Shown here one piece after another: positions 7,454 to 15,836 of a stretch of 64,000 nucleotides of DNA. The stretch comes from Colwellia sp. (GTDB lineage Bacteria > Pseudomonadota > Gammaproteobacteria > Enterobacterales > Alteromonadaceae). The position numbers and the translations under genes were made by a program. Where the stretch lies: NCBI GenBank assembly GCA_020630795.1, contig JAHDIK010000011.1, positions 62,001-126,000 of the forward strand, in the 5' to 3' direction. Position 1 is the stretch's first letter, and every line of letters begins with the position of its first letter. The notes beneath the pieces were generated by a model that did no database searches, was not told where the DNA came from, and was given only the letters and a program-made list of their open reading frames with translations.

Positions 7454-10198
7454 TTAGTGCGCCTCGTCCCAATTATTTCCGATTCCGGCTTCAGCAATTA
7501 ACGGTACACTCAACGACACAGCGTCGTTCATCAACTCTACAAGCTTTTTCGTTGTGTCTTCTACAATGTCTTCATGAATTTCAAAAATCAATTCATCGTG
7601 TACCTGCATTGTCATTTTAATGCGTGGGTCTTGCTGTTCTTCAATCCACTTATCTACTTCTAGCATTGCTTTTTTAATAATATCGGCCGCTGTACCTTGC
7701 ATCGGTGCGTTAATTGCCGCTCGTTCTGCACCTTTTCTTCTCATGCCATTTTTAGACTTAATGTCTGGCAAGTACAATCGACGACCAAATAAGGTTTCAA
7801 CGTAACCATTTTCGGTCGCATTTTGACGCGTGTCTTCCATGTACTTTTGCACGTTAGGGTAACGTTCAAAGTATGTGTCCATATATTCTTGTGCTTGATG
7901 ACGAGGAACATCAAGTTGCTTAGCTAAGCCAAAGGCAGACATACCGTAGATAAGACCAAAGTTCACCGCTTTCGCACTTCTACGCTGATTCGTTGTAACG
8001 TCGTCTAAATCTACTGAGAATATTTCTGCGGCAGTCGCCTTATGCACATCAAGCCCATTACTAAAGGCTGATACTAAACCAGGGTCGTCAGACAAATGCG
8101 CCATAATACGTAGTTCAATTTGAGAATAATCTATCGCGACTATTTTGTGATTAGCTGGTGGAATAAACGCTTGGCGAATTTTTCGACCTTCTTCACTTCT
8201 GATTGGAATATTTTGCAAATTTGGATCTGTTGAAGATAGTCGCCCTGTGGCCGTAACCGCTTGGTGATAAGACGTATGTACTCTACCCGTTTTAGGGCTA
8301 ACTAATAAAGGAAGCTTATCTGTGTAAGTTGATTTGAGCTTGCTTAAACCACGGTTTTCCAAAATAACTTTAGGTAAAGGATAATCTAACGCTAATTCTT
8401 GCAATACTTCCTCTGCCGTTGAAGGAGCGCCTTTCGGTGTTTTCTTAATGACAGGAATTTTTAAGTCTTCAAACAATATCTTTTGTAATTGCTTAGGCGA
8501 ACTCAGATTAAAGCTTTGCCCTGCAATGTTATGCGCTTCAATTTCTAACTCATTTAATCGAGTACCAATTGAGTGACTTTGTTGGTCGAGTAAATCACTA
8601 TCGATTAATACACCATGCTGCTCCATTCTTGCTAAAACAGACAGCAATGGCATTTCAATTTCTTCGAATACTTTTTTCTGATCTGTAGACTTTGCTAACT
8701 TAGGGTAAATAGCTTCATGTAACCTTAACGTAATATCAGCATCTTCTGCTGCATAATGTCCGGCTTTGTCTATATCAATTTGATTAAACGTTAACTGCTT
8801 AGCGCCTTTACCTGCAATGTCTTCAAAATGTACGGTTTTATAACCGAGGTACTTCTCAGCTAATGCGTCCATGTTATGGCGTGTAGCAACACTATTTAAA
8901 CAATACGATTCGATCATGGTATCAAATACAATACCCTGCATTTCAATATCATAGTGGGCCAATACATTAGCGTCGTATTTTAAGTTTTGGCCTACTTTTG
9001 CGACATTTTTGTCTTCCAATAACGATTTTAATTGCTCTAAAACCCATGCAATATCAAGCTGCTCTGGAGCGCCAACATAGTCATGTGCCAATGGTACATA
9101 GGCTGCTTTACCTACTTCTACGCTGAATGACAAACCAACAAGGTCTGCTTTCATATATTCAACGCTAGTGGTTTCAGTATCAAAAGCGAAGTAGTCTGCC
9201 GCTTTAAGCTTTTCAAGCCATTGTTCAAATGACTCTTTTGTAAAAACAATATCGTATTCAGTGTCAATATTGCTGTCTGGTGTTGATTCTTCGTCGTCAC
9301 TAGCTTCTGAAGCATCATCCGACGCTACGTCACCTTTATTTAAATCGGCAAGTAAGCGACGCAATTCGTATTTAGTATAGAGTTCTTTAAGAATTTCAAC
9401 GTTACGTTCTTTTGGTGCTAATTGCTCTGCTGTAACTGGTAATTCAACGTCTAATTTGATGGTGGCTAACTCATACGATAGTGGTAATTGTTCAAGTGCT
9501 GATCGTAAATTTTCGCCAATTTTACCTTTTACTTTGTCTGCATTTGCAATCACGTTGTCTAACGTTTCATGTTCTAACAACCATTTAACGGCAGTTTTTG
9601 GTCCACACTTTTCAACACCAGGAATGTTATCTACTTTGTCTCCCATTAAAGCCAAGTAATCAATAATTTGATCAGGGCGTACGCCAAACTTCTCAATAAC
9701 GCCTGCAACGTCTAATTCAACGTTTGTCATGGTGTTAATTAAACGAACATGCTCAGTAACAAGCTGCGCCATGTCTTTATCGCCCGTAGAAATAACCGTT
9801 TCAATACCTGCGTCACTCGCTTGTTGCGCTAATGTTCCAATAACATCATCGGCTTCTACGCCTTCTATCACAAGTAAAGGTAACCCCATTGCTTCTACTA
9901 TTTGATGTAGTGGTGCAATTTGTGTGCGTAAATCGTCAGGCATTGGAGGACGATTAGCCTTATATTCAGGATAAAGGTCGTTTCTAAACGTTTTTCCTTT
10001 AGCGTCAAACACCACCACGATGTTTCCATTCGGATAGTCTTTTTTAAGACTTCCAAGCATGTTTAAAACACCGGTAATTGCACCTGTAGATTGTCCATCT
10101 GAGGTTGATAAAGCTTGTAAATAAGGAACATGATAAGCACGAAATAAATAAGACGAACCATCGACTAAAATAAGTGGGGATAACGTTGAAGTTGGCAT
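7454..10198 (-). CDS. polA: DNA polymerase I
   Basis: This 914-residue protein has full-length PolA architecture. An N-terminal 5'-3' exonuclease (LVDGSSYLFRAYH, DVIGTLA, GDKDMAQLV) spans about residues 8-290. The 3'-5' exonuclease around 320-510 retains FAFDTETTS, so proofreading should be active. The polymerase domain carries motif A (DYSQIELRIMAHLSDD), motif B (RRSAKAVNFGLIYG) and motif C (QVHDELIFE near residue 869). It serves in Okazaki-fragment maturation and repair synthesis. A Ser/Asp/Glu-rich linker (about 295-310) joins the nuclease parts. The long gap upstream contains two DnaA boxes, and an sRNA candidate lies downstream. Confidence 0.98.
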   Translation of the reverse strand: MPTSTLSPLILVDGSSYLFRAYHVPYLQALSTSDGQSTGAITGVLNMLGSLKKDYPNGNIVVVFDAKGKTFRNDLYPEYKANRPPMPDDLRTQIAPLHQIVEAMGLPLLVIEGVEADDVIGTLAQQASDAGIETVISTGDKDMAQLVTEHVRLINTMTNVELDVAGVIEKFGVRPDQIIDYLALMGDKVDNIPGVEKCGPKTAVKWLLEHETLDNVIANADKVKGKIGENLRSALEQLPLSYELATIKLDVELPVTAEQLAPKERNVEILKELYTKYELRRLLADLNKGDVASDDASEASDDEESTPDSNIDTEYDIVFTKESFEQWLEKLKAADYFAFDTETTSVEYMKADLVGLSFSVEVGKAAYVPLAHDYVGAPEQLDIAWVLEQLKSLLEDKNVAKVGQNLKYDANVLAHYDIEMQGIVFDTMIESYCLNSVATRHNMDALAEKYLGYKTVHFEDIAGKGAKQLTFNQIDIDKAGHYAAEDADITLRLHEAIYPKLAKSTDQKKVFEEIEMPLLSVLARMEQHGVLIDSDLLDQQSHSIGTRLNELEIEAHNIAGQSFNLSSPKQLQKILFEDLKIPVIKKTPKGAPSTAEEVLQELALDYPLPKVILENRGLSKLKSTYTDKLPLLVSPKTGRVHTSYHQAVTATGRLSSTDPNLQNIPIRSEEGRKIRQAFIPPANHKIVAIDYSQIELRIMAHLSDDPGLVSAFSNGLDVHKATAAEIFSVDLDDVTTNQRRSAKAVNFGLIYGMSAFGLAKQLDVPRHQAQEYMDTYFERYPNVQKYMEDTRQNATENGYVETLFGRRLYLPDIKSKNGMRRKGAERAAINAPMQGTAADIIKKAMLEVDKWIEEQQDPRIKMTMQVHDELIFEIHEDIVEDTTKKLVELMNDAVSLSVPLIAEAGIGNNWDEAH

Positions 10199-10298
10199 GA
10201 GAATTTTTAACTAACAGACAAATTTAAGCAAGAATGCCATATTCAGAAATTTGTCTCTACTTAATCGTAATAAATTAGTCACAAATAAACATGGAAAT

Positions 10299-10307
10299 TG
10301 TGGATAA
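10299..10307 (-). promoter_or_regulatory. DnaA box (perfect consensus)
   Basis: TGTGGATAA on the plus strand is the complement of the consensus DnaA box TTATCCACA. It lies about 100 bp upstream of the polA start codon. A second identical copy lies at 10441. Confidence 0.5.
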
Positions 10308-10440
10308 CTTTGTTGAAAACGTGAAAAAGCCACACAAAGATCTGATGACCGATATGCAAAAATACATTTAACTACATGTTATTACTGATAAAAATTATAT
10401 AGGAGTGCTTATATACACTTATTATTATTATTTTTAGTAA

Positions 10441-10449
10441 TGTGGATAA
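10441..10449 (-). promoter_or_regulatory. Second DnaA box (perfect consensus)
   Basis: This is an identical TGTGGATAA in the same orientation as the copy at 10299, 142 bp away. Two perfect boxes in one short gap suggest DnaA binding (polA control or a DnaA-titration site). Function is inferred. Confidence 0.45.
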
Positions 10450-10668
10450 ATAAATTATTTTGTGTATTAACTATTGGTTATTTTCTGAACCAACAAAATA
10501 ATTGAGACGAAAGATTACCAGATTTTGACGCTAATACCAGACAATTATTAAACTATTTTTAAAGATTTTTGACAGGCTTAAATAACAAAAAAACATAAGC
10601 GAGGAAACACAAGGGGTGTAGAAAATAGCAACAATATTTAAAGAGAATTTCACAAAAATTTAATATAA

Positions 10669-10741
10669 AAAATGAGATAATTACACACCATTAAAAATAA
10701 CATTTCGTTATTAACAATCTGCGTATAAATTATCTCATTTT
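10669..10741 (-). terminator. 14-bp inverted repeat; likely terminator of the DUF2780 gene
   Basis: AAAATGAGATAATT at 10669-10682 is perfectly repeated in inverse at 10728-10741, 30 bp beyond the stop of the minus-strand lipoprotein gene. The 45-bp interior holds another stem (AATAAC/GTTATT, about 10696-10711). Read on the minus strand, a T-rich run follows. It could also extrude as a cruciform. Confidence 0.5.
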
Positions 10742-10771
10742 AAGTGACAATATTTTTATAACGTTACGTGC

Positions 10772-11278
10772 TTATAAAAAGCTTAAGCCTTGCTTAAGTA
10801 ATGAGCCAGCTGAACCCATACCGTTTTGGTCTAAATAGCCAGTAAGCGTATCTACTAAAGGTAAAACTGTTTCTTTAGGTACACCAATTTTTTCGAATGC
10901 TGCATCTAAATAACCTAAGCTTGCTTTACCACCAGTTAATGAAGATGCTAAACCAGAAACTTCTGGTGCTTTCTCAATTAAGCTATCAACACCTGGAATT
11001 GCTTTACCTAATGATGCAAAATCATTTGAGCTTAAGTTACCTTGAGCCGCTTTAAAAACTGCACCCAACGCTGAAGAAGCTTTATCTTTAGGTAAACCTA
11101 GTTGCTTAGCTGCATAGTCTGCAATTAGGTTTTCTTTAGCTACATTTGCTACCTCAGTTAATGCTGAAGAAGCTGAATTTGTTACTTTGTCAGCGCTTGC
11201 ACTAGTGTCTAAAGACTGAGTTGCACATGCTGATAGTAATAATAATGACGATGATAATAAAATCGAAGTTACTTTCAT
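10772..11278 (-). CDS. DUF2780 lipoprotein
   Basis: This 168-residue protein has a clear lipoprotein signal peptide (LSAC lipobox, Cys18). A mature alpha-helical region rich in Ala, Gly and Leu follows, with the DUF2780-type pattern: AAKQLGLPKDKASSALGAVFKAAQG near residues 56-80 and LDAAFEKIGVPKETVLPLVDTLTGYL near 123-150. Proteins of this type are conserved in marine gammaproteobacteria. I know of no established function. A single-gene transcript is likely, with a hairpin after the stop and about 100 bp to the next gene. Confidence 0.75.
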   Translation of the reverse strand: MKVTSILLSSSLLLLSACATQSLDTSASADKVTNSASSALTEVANVAKENLIADYAAKQLGLPKDKASSALGAVFKAAQGNLSSNDFASLGKAIPGVDSLIEKAPEVSGLASSLTGGKASLGYLDAAFEKIGVPKETVLPLVDTLTGYLDQNGMGSAGSLLKQGLSFL

Positions 11279-11377
11279 GTTTTTTCCTTAATGAATATTA
11301 ACAAACCTATGGTTTTAATCTAAAACAACTGGCGCATAGTATACCTGAACTACCAGCAATAGTTTGAGTTAAAATAA

Positions 11378-11974
11378 CTAGGTAGGCTCGTTACCTAACT
11401 TCCATTTAATATTACAACCAATAGAAGCGATTTGCTTTTCGTCTACCGTGTTGCCCGCTACTAATGCATTTAATGCTTGTTTTAAATCTTCACCAGAAGC
11501 TTGTGCTTGCGAAGAGTCGTAATTACCTGACGAAATTCTATGCGGGCGCGTGCTATCAAACTGGCCTCGGTAAGCAAGTTTTTGCTCTGCATCAAAAACA
11601 AAAATGTCAGGCGTACAAGCTGCATCGTATGCATGGGCAATCTCTTGCGTCTCATCAAATAAATAAGGAAAGGTATAGCCTCTTAACGCCTTCTCTTCGG
11701 CCATTTTGTCAAAACTATCGGCTGGATAATTTTCAGTATCGTTACTATTTATCGCAACAAAAGCGACGCCTTTTTCCTGATAGCTTTTAGCAAGTTCAGC
11801 AAGAGCAGGTGCAATATGAATAACATATGGACAATGATTACATATAAATAAAACAACCAGCGCCTTTGCACCGGAAAAATCATTCAACGATGTATTCATG
11901 TTTTCAGTATTTTTTAAGTCAAAAAAAGGGGCTTGGGTACCTAAGTCCATCATTTTCGAGGCTGTCATCGCCAT
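11378..11974 (-). CDS. Thioredoxin-like redoxin (AhpC/TSA-TlpA type)
   Basis: This 198-residue cytosolic protein has a thioredoxin fold. The active-site-like motif FICNHCPYVIHI carries a CxxC pair (Cys-Asn-His-Cys). The strand AFVAINSND and the cis-Pro region AACTPDIFVFD complete the fold. ATG at 11974 is preferred over an in-frame codon ten residues upstream because GGAG sits about nine bases before it. The family reduces disulfides or acts as a peroxiredoxin-like reductase. The specific partner is unknown. The gene appears monocistronic. Confidence 0.8.
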   Translation of the reverse strand: MAMTASKMMDLGTQAPFFDLKNTENMNTSLNDFSGAKALVVLFICNHCPYVIHIAPALAELAKSYQEKGVAFVAINSNDTENYPADSFDKMAEEKALRGYTFPYLFDETQEIAHAYDAACTPDIFVFDAEQKLAYRGQFDSTRPHRISSGNYDSSQAQASGEDLKQALNALVAGNTVDEKQIASIGCNIKWKLGNEPT

Positions 11975-12110
11975 CTTGTTTTCTCCAACAAATTGAATAC
12001 GCAAAGTTTACTGAATATCAGGTGGAATATATACATTCAATATCATTAATATTTTGATGTTTATTTAACCATTTACAAATCACCTCATTTAGTAATATAT
12101 TACCCATCAC

Positions 12111-12122
12111 ATTGTTTACAAT
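12111..12122. promoter_or_regulatory. Variant of the agar-locus palindrome (ATTGTTTACAAT)
   Basis: ATTGTTTACAAT differs at one central position from the ATTGTTAACAAT element found in the agar locus. It ends 14 bp before the start of the propeller gene at 12137. A regulatory role is speculative because a single mismatch in an AT-rich region can arise by chance. Confidence 0.25.
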
Positions 12123-12136
12123 TAACAAAATAAATT

Positions 12137-13198
12137 ATGATTAAGTACACACTAACGTTTATCGTATTCATCGCATTTCATTTTAATGCAATTGCAAAAG
12201 AAGAATTAACAGTATTCAGAGAGTTAAATTCAGATACACCTCCAGCTAATATTGCAGTAAGTAATAGCGGTAGAATATTTATGAGCACGCATTTAGCTTA
12301 CAGTCCTCCGCATAAGGTCGTTGAAGTATTACCTGACGGAACATTTACCCCTTACCCCAAAGAAGACTTTTTCCCTCCACTCAACGGAGTTTTAGGTGCC
12401 ATTGTAGATAAGCACGATATATTTTGGTTTATCGACACTATTTGGGGAAAAGACGGTATGGGTCGTGTTATTGGTTGGGACACAAAAAAAGAAGAGTTAT
12501 ATAAAATATTCTATATTGCTCGTCCAATAGTTAACGATGCGTACATTCTAAACGACATGGCGGTTGACCGAGATAACGAAGCCATTTACATCACAGAAAC
12601 GGCAGACGCAAAAACATCAGCCTTATTAGTATTAGATTTAAAAACAGGGCTAGTAAGAAGAGTATTAGACGGTTCATTTGCAACGATTCCTGAAAACAAA
12701 GCGCTTGTGATAGATGGAACTACTGTAAAAATGCAAGGTAAGGAAGCTAGAGTTGGTGTAAACCCGATTACTATTGACGTAAATAACGAGTGGGTTTATT
12801 TCGCTCCCATGAGCGGTGAATCACTTTACCGTATAAAAACGTCTGCATTAAACAATAAAGAACTTACTCCAAAACAGCTGTTATCACATGTAGAAAATTA
12901 TGCACCAAGACCAATGGGCGACGGTATAACCATTGATGCAGACAACAATATATACGTGTCAGATTTAAGTAATAATGCCATCGGTGTAATAACTCCTGAT
13001 AGAAAGTACAAAATATTACACCAAGACAAAGGATTACTTAGCTGGGTGGAAGGGTTTTCAACCGCTGGTAAAGCCGGAATATATGCAACAACCAATCAAC
13101 TGCATAAGTCGCCAGCATTTAACAATGTAAAACCAACACCTAATAAATTCTACATTGTGAATTTTAAAGCACTTGGAGAAGCCACAATAGGAAGGTAG
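12137..13198 (+). CDS. Exported major royal jelly/yellow-type beta-propeller protein
   Basis: This 353-residue protein has a signal peptide of about 20 residues (cleavage expected after AIA) and a predicted six-bladed propeller. Family-like elements include NGVLGAIVDKHDIFWFIDT, YILNDMAVDRDNEAIYITET, GVNPITIDVNNEWVYFAPM and MGDGITIDADNNIYVSDL. The major royal jelly protein family is linked to SMP-30/lactonase-type propellers. Bacterial members are usually annotated as L-dopachrome-tautomerase-related with no proven reaction. It is monocistronic, convergent with the haem/DUF442 gene, and ends at a shared hairpin. Confidence 0.75.
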   Translation: MIKYTLTFIVFIAFHFNAIAKEELTVFRELNSDTPPANIAVSNSGRIFMSTHLAYSPPHKVVEVLPDGTFTPYPKEDFFPPLNGVLGAIVDKHDIFWFIDTIWGKDGMGRVIGWDTKKEELYKIFYIARPIVNDAYILNDMAVDRDNEAIYITETADAKTSALLVLDLKTGLVRRVLDGSFATIPENKALVIDGTTVKMQGKEARVGVNPITIDVNNEWVYFAPMSGESLYRIKTSALNNKELTPKQLLSHVENYAPRPMGDGITIDADNNIYVSDLSNNAIGVITPDRKYKILHQDKGLLSWVEGFSTAGKAGIYATTNQLHKSPAFNNVKPTPNKFYIVNFKALGEATIGR

Positions 13199-13226
13199 TG
13201 CGCACTATAGCTTTAGTCGTAAAAAA

Positions 13227-13256
13227 GGCGGTTTTTAAAAAAATAACAAAACCGCC
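13227..13256. terminator. Hairpin terminator between convergent genes
   Basis: GGCGGTTTT (13227-13235) and its complement (13248-13256) form a 9-bp stem flanked by A and T runs on both sides, so it can serve both the propeller gene and the haem/DUF442 gene. Confidence 0.75.
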
Positions 13257-13269
13257 AAACGACAAGAAA

Positions 13270-14232
13270 CTATTTTAGTAATGTAGTTACAACTTTCTCT
13301 AAGCTAGACAGACCTGAAGCTTTACCGATAGCTAATGATGCTGATTTTGACGCCCCTTTTTCATTAGCACTTAACGCTAATAGTGCCCCAACTCTATTTG
13401 AACTAGCGCAGTGCAATAACACTTTGCCATTAGCTTCATCAAGCAACTTCCTTACTTTACGACTGTTTTCAAAATTAATATCTTTCGCGCCAGCAATAGG
13501 TAGACTCACGTATTCAATTCCTAATTGATCAGCGACTTTTGCTTCATCAAATTTCATTTCTTTATCAGAACGTAAGTTAATAATACGTGTTATACCGGCT
13601 TCTTTTAGCTCTGCTATTTGGGCAATTGACGGCTGACCACCAACCCACAAGTTTTGATCAACTTTACGAAGATTTTTAACGCCTATATTTTTGTGTTGAT
13701 TTGCAGACCATTTCACACTAAAAATACCGCGTAGATCCCCTTCTTTATAACCTGTTGCTAAATCAGCAGGGTAATGCTTTTCGAGTGCCGAAGCGACGGA
13801 AGCATCAACAACATCTCCGTGACACGCTAAACACACTTTAGCCGTAGTAATTTTTTTAGCGTAGATCGCTTGGTTGTCACCAAATTCTTGATAATAGCTA
13901 TTAGCAGGTTGACTCTCCATATAGTCTAAAATAGTCGTTTGCATAGCATCAGGTTTGTTAATGGGATTGCGGTGCTTTTTACTCACTCGCTGTAATTCAA
14001 CATTGTACTTTTTAGACATTAATTGAGTGATAACAGGCGCTTCACTTTTACATACCTCAATAGCATTAACCGGGCCGCCTGATTTCATTGCTTGAACTAA
14101 TTTGCTTTTTAGTTCTCCTTGAAATTCATTAACAATAGCTTCGCTTTTTGAAATAACCATAGTGTCTGCATGAACCGCAGCGGTAAATACTGTGCCAATA
14201 ATGGCTATAGAAATAAGTTGTTTTTTATTCAT
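13270..14232 (-). CDS. Periplasmic haem (Tll0287/DUF3365-type) and DUF442 sulfurtransferase/phosphatase-like fusion
   Basis: This 320-residue protein has a signal peptide (cleavage near Ala22). The N-terminal half (about 25-180) is Tll0287/DUF3365-like and carries one c-type haem motif, CLACH at 134-138. The C-terminal half (about 185-320) is a DUF442 domain (NLWVGGQPS, ITRIINLRSDKE) with the thiolate loop HCASSNR at 274-280, the HCx5R arrangement of phosphatases and rhodanese-like sulfurtransferases. DUF442 is the domain linked to persulfide dioxygenases in Blh proteins. It is transcribed divergently from a FisR-like sigma54 activator, and a -24/-12 promoter and a dyad enhancer lie in between. 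I infer a periplasmic redox role in sulfane-sulfur handling. Confidence 0.75.
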   Translation of the reverse strand: MNKKQLISIAIIGTVFTAAVHADTMVISKSEAIVNEFQGELKSKLVQAMKSGGPVNAIEVCKSEAPVITQLMSKKYNVELQRVSKKHRNPINKPDAMQTTILDYMESQPANSYYQEFGDNQAIYAKKITTAKVCLACHGDVVDASVASALEKHYPADLATGYKEGDLRGIFSVKWSANQHKNIGVKNLRKVDQNLWVGGQPSIAQIAELKEAGITRIINLRSDKEMKFDEAKVADQLGIEYVSLPIAGAKDINFENSRKVRKLLDEANGKVLLHCASSNRVGALLALSANEKGASKSASLAIGKASGLSSLEKVVTTLLK

Positions 14233-14332
14233 GTTGAATCCTAACGGGTGAATTTACCAATAGCTAAACGCAGCGAGCATTTATAACTTTAATGAGTCAG
14301 TTGTATATTAACCATACTGAACTATTACTGTT

Positions 14333-14348
14333 AGCAAACGGCGTACCA
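14333..14348 (-). promoter_or_regulatory. Sigma54 (-24/-12) promoter for the haem/DUF442 gene
   Basis: On the minus strand the sequence is TGGTACG-CCGT-TTGCT. This matches the sigma54 consensus TGGCACG-N4-TTGCW with one mismatch and exact GG-to-GC spacing. It lies about 100 bp before the start at 14232 and 69 bp from the dyad at 14417, a usual enhancer distance. Confidence 0.7.
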
Positions 14349-14416
14349 TAAAACACAAAACAATAACCTGCTGTATTTTATATCTATTTTTTATAAGCTG
14401 TATTTACTCTATGCGC

Positions 14417-14438
14417 ATTTTGTCATTTATGACAAAAT
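14417..14438. promoter_or_regulatory. Perfect 22-bp dyad; likely enhancer (UAS) of the FisR-like activator
   Basis: Ten-base perfect arms (ATTTTGTCAT and ATGACAAAAT) flank a 2-bp TT centre, and a further half-site ATGACAA follows at about 14449. It lies upstream of the sigma54 promoter of the divergent gene and about 30 bp before the regulator's own start. It could therefore both activate the target and repress the regulator. Confidence 0.65.
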
Positions 14439-14469
14439 AAATACCAAAAATGACAATACACATCTTCTT

Positions 14470-15759
14470 ATGAAAAATGCCCAACAGCTTAGCCAAATGT
14501 TAGCCGCTTACGATGTACCTGCTATTTTGGTATCAGCACAGTATGAAATTATTGCGGTAAATTCTCATTACGAGAAAAAATTTGGTGTTTACAATTTAGC
14601 CGAAAAGCCAAAATGTTTTGCTGTATCACACGGCTATAATAAGCCTTGCGATCAAGAAGGTGAAGACTGCCCATTAATACCGGCATTAAAGTCTCGTAAA
14701 AAAGAAAAAGTGCTACACGTGCATCAATCTCCTCACGGGCGTGAGAACGTTAATGTAGAAATGATTCCAATATTTAACGATAACGGAGAACTTACCTTTT
14801 TCGTAGAACTGTTTAATCCTGTACCTTTAGCGAGCGGTGATCCTCTCAAACAAAAAATAGTGGGTGAAAGCCCGTCATTTAATAAGCTGCTATCAACCGC
14901 GACACGCGCGGCAAAAAATAACGTAAACATATTGCTGTTAGGAGAGTCGGGCACGGGTAAAGAACTGATTAGCCAACTAATACACTTATCGAGCGACAGA
15001 AAAAGCAGCCCTATGGTTACATTAGAATGTGCAGGGTTAAGCGAATCACTCATTGAAAGTGAATTATTTGGTCACAACAAAGGCGCATTTACAGGAGCGA
15101 GTATCGATAAAATAGGCTTAGTAGAATACGCCGATAACGGTACATTGTTTTTAGATGAAATTGGCGATATATCACTCGATACACAAGTAAAATTACTCAG
15201 GCTTATTGAATCAAAAACATTCAGGCGAGTTGGTAGTACAGAAGTGAGGACGACAAATTTTAGACTCATTTGTGCAACCCACCGTAACTTAAAAGCCATG
15301 GTAAAAAATGGCGAATTTCGATTAGACTTATACCACCGTATTAACGCGTTTCCCATCACAGTTCCCTCGCTCGCCGAACGTAAAGAAGACATACCGCATT
15401 TAGTTTCACACATTTTAAAAACACTATCTGCTAAGCATCAGTTAACCACTAACGCCATTAAATACCTTGCCACTCAGCACTTCGAAGGAAATATTAGAGA
15501 ACTCAAAAATATTGTAAATAGAGCAGTAATACTATGCGATAGCGACACAATACACACGTCACATATTAAAGAAGCGCTCGCGTTAGATGTTAACCAAGAT
15601 AATGTGTTAGTTAATCAAAATAACAATACGCTTTGTACGTTAAAAGAGTGGGAAAAAAGATACTTCGAAAAGCTCGAAGAAACCTATGAAAACAAAGATG
15701 ATATGGCAAAAGTTGCGGGAATAAGCTTGCGCACATTGTATAGAAAGCTAACGATGTAA
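14470..15759 (+). CDS. FisR-like sigma54-dependent activator (sulfane-sulfur sensor type)
   Basis: This 429-residue protein has three parts. The N-terminal PAS-like sensor carries Cys49, Cys60 and Cys67 (KPKCFAVSHGYNKPC, EDCPL). The spacing 11 and 7 equals that of Cys53/64/71 reported for FisR, which senses sulfane sulfur through these cysteines. The AAA+ domain has Walker A GESGTGKE (158-165), the sigma54-contact loop GAFTGA (205-210) and Walker B LFLDE (226-230), so it should be an active sigma54 ATPase. A Fis-type helix-turn-helix ends the protein (DMAKVAGISLRTLYRKL). It is divergent from the haem/DUF442 gene, its probable target. The sensed signal is inferred from cysteine spacing. Confidence 0.85.
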   Translation: MKNAQQLSQMLAAYDVPAILVSAQYEIIAVNSHYEKKFGVYNLAEKPKCFAVSHGYNKPCDQEGEDCPLIPALKSRKKEKVLHVHQSPHGRENVNVEMIPIFNDNGELTFFVELFNPVPLASGDPLKQKIVGESPSFNKLLSTATRAAKNNVNILLLGESGTGKELISQLIHLSSDRKSSPMVTLECAGLSESLIESELFGHNKGAFTGASIDKIGLVEYADNGTLFLDEIGDISLDTQVKLLRLIESKTFRRVGSTEVRTTNFRLICATHRNLKAMVKNGEFRLDLYHRINAFPITVPSLAERKEDIPHLVSHILKTLSAKHQLTTNAIKYLATQHFEGNIRELKNIVNRAVILCDSDTIHTSHIKEALALDVNQDNVLVNQNNNTLCTLKEWEKRYFEKLEETYENKDDMAKVAGISLRTLYRKLTM

Positions 15760-15779
15760 CGTTAAAAAATAAAAACAAT

Positions 15780-15808
15780 AGCCTATTACGTAAAATCAGT
15801 AATAGGCT
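15780..15808. terminator. Bidirectional hairpin between the FisR-like gene and gor
   Basis: Ten-base perfect arms (AGCCTATTAC at 15780-15789, complement at 15799-15808) have an A-rich flank on the left, which gives a T-rich tail for the minus-strand gor transcript. The opposite tail is weaker. Confidence 0.75.
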
Positions 15809-15836
15809 AACAATTTACTACTGTATAAGCATAAGC

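Larger units (their letters stand above)
10199..10771. other. 573-bp AT-rich non-coding region upstream of polA
   Basis: No plausible gene is present on either strand. Contents: the presumed polA promoter at the left end, two perfect DnaA-box sequences (10299-10307, 10441-10449), and at the right end a 14-bp inverted repeat that probably terminates the DUF2780 gene. Only one GATC was noticed (near 10340), so it does not look like an enteric-type oriC. Confidence 0.7.

Noticed and set aside
10199-10771. An origin of replication upstream of polA
   Set aside because: Only two DnaA boxes, almost no GATC sites, and none of the genes usually beside oriC (dnaA, mnmG, rpmH) are present.
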